Below, in pieces: positions 6,410-7,080 of a stretch of 7,080 nucleotides of DNA. The notes under the pieces were generated by a model. It saw only the letters and a list, made by a program, of their open reading frames with translations. It did no database searches and was not told the origin of the DNA. The translations under genes and the position numbers were made by a program. Numbering within the stretch: the first letter of the stretch is position 1; every line of letters begins with the position of its first letter. The stretch comes from Polynucleobacter meluiroseus (GTDB lineage: Bacteria; Bacteroidota; Bacteroidia; Flavobacteriales_D; Crocinitomicaceae): NCBI GenBank assembly GCA_943328715.2, contig CALQBB020000040.1:1-7080 (forward strand). Reading direction: 5' to 3'.

Positions 6410-7080
6410 AGTTCACGTTAGAGAAAATGCACACGAAACACGAGGAAACCGTTCAATACTTCCTCCCTACTCATCCGGAAGTCGTGTGTTTGAATGATTT
6501 CATTGGGAAAAAAATTGAATTGCACTGGACAGGCATCATTACCTGTCGTACCTGTGCCAAAAAGACCAAAAAATCCTTCGGTGAAGGGTTCTGTTTTTCT
6601 TGTTTCAGCAACGCAGCGGAAGCAAGTCCCTGTATTTTACACCCAGAATTGTGCGAAGCTCATTTAGGGAAAGGACGCGATATCGAGTACGAAATAAAAC
6701 ATCACCTTCAACCGCATTACGTGTATCTTGCAGCGACGGACATCATCAAAGTTGGTGTGACACGCGCAACGCAGATTCCTACACGTTGGATCGACCAAGG
6801 AGCAAACAAAGCCATTTTGTTGGCAGAAGTTCCCAATCGTTATTTAGCTGGCGTGATTGAAGTTGTATTGAAAGATTTTTACGCAGATAAAACAAATTGG
6901 CAGAACATGCTGCGTGATATACAAGATGATTCCATCGATTTGATCGAAGAAAAATGGCAGGTATGCGATGAATTACCCGCAGACTTGGCTCAATATTGGT
7001 TGGAGAATGATGAAATTCTTACCTTTAACTATCCAGTTGTTACGTACCCAAGCAAGGTGCAATCGATGACTTTTGACAAA
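6406..7080 (+). CDS. DUF2797 zinc-binding protein, GIY-YIG-like core; 3' end cut by window edge
   Basis: The frame opens at ATG 6406, sharing ATGA with the gldC stop, and runs 225 codons to the window edge without a stop. Residues 47-50 (CRTC) and 63-66 (CFSC) make a four-cysteine zinc ribbon; Cys76, His79, Cys83 and His86 may be a second metal site. The DUF2797 signature follows: HYVYLAATDIIKVGVTRATQ (104-123), IPTRWIDQGANKAI (124-137), VPNRYLAGVIEVVLKDFYAD (142-161), DKTNWQNML (161-169). The arrangement of Tyr105/Tyr107, the KVGVTR strand, Arg127 and Glu152 resembles the GIY-YIG/T5orf172 nuclease fold, but activity is my inference, not known. No signal peptide, so likely cytoplasmic. Function is unknown; its coupling to gldBC may be only genomic convenience. 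Confidence 0.87.
   Translation, partial: MKFTLEKMHTKHEETVQYFLPTHPEVVCLNDFIGKKIELHWTGIITCRTCAKKTKKSFGEGFCFSCFSNAAEASPCILHPELCEAHLGKGRDIEYEIKHHLQPHYVYLAATDIIKVGVTRATQIPTRWIDQGANKAILLAEVPNRYLAGVIEVVLKDFYADKTNWQNMLRDIQDDSIDLIEEKWQVCDELPADLAQYWLENDEILTFNYPVVTYPSKVQSMTFDK

Noticed and set aside
6600..6860. Plus-strand open frame within the DUF2797 gene
   Set aside because: It runs in another frame of a gene with clear family motifs, and its product is basic and Ser/Arg rich as expected from out-of-frame reading.

Overview
The window looks like a chromosomal segment from a member of the Bacteroidota, probably Flavobacteriales. Three things point there. It carries a gldB-gldC gliding-motility pair. 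Its promoters match the Bacteroidota -7 consensus TAnnTTTG and most starts lack a Shine-Dalgarno. Its envelope proteins have signal peptides ending in a Gln-type '..Q' cleavage region. Assignment to a Crocinitomicaceae/Fluviicola-like lineage is only an impression. I see no mobile element, CRISPR array, tRNA or rRNA, and no gene-free stretch longer than about 70 bases.

Left part (minus strand). From right to left there is a tightly packed four-gene unit: an outer-membrane beta-barrel protein (4999-4166), NH3-dependent NAD+ synthetase nadE (4165-3389), a secreted TPR-like/WG-repeat protein (about 3378-1405) and a membrane-anchored TonB-C-like protein (1408-635). The junctions are 0 bases, about 10 bases and a 4-base ATGA overlap, so co-transcription and translational coupling are likely. 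A 70-base gap with its own -7 box then leads to a left-truncated XRE-helix-turn-helix/S24 (LexA/CI-like) repressor (564-1).

Right part (plus strand). Starting at 5046 is the gldB lipoprotein gene, then gldC two bases later, then a DUF2797-type zinc-binding protein that overlaps gldC by ATGA and runs off the right edge. The two transcription units diverge from a 46-base spacer. In it the -7 boxes of the two directions lie back to back as a near-perfect inverted repeat, so the two promoters probably exclude each other.

How it fits together: most of the window concerns the cell envelope (an OMP, a secreted repeat protein, a TonB-like protein and gliding/secretion accessory proteins), with one housekeeping NAD gene embedded and one stress-type repressor at the edge. 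The clearest oddities are the overlapping divergent promoters, a TTG start for nadE directly abutting the preceding stop codon, and a DUF2797 protein whose core looks like a GIY-YIG fold. I do not see a convincing undescribed defence or mobile system. The OMP/WG/TonB-like trio is the best candidate for an uncharacterised envelope module.
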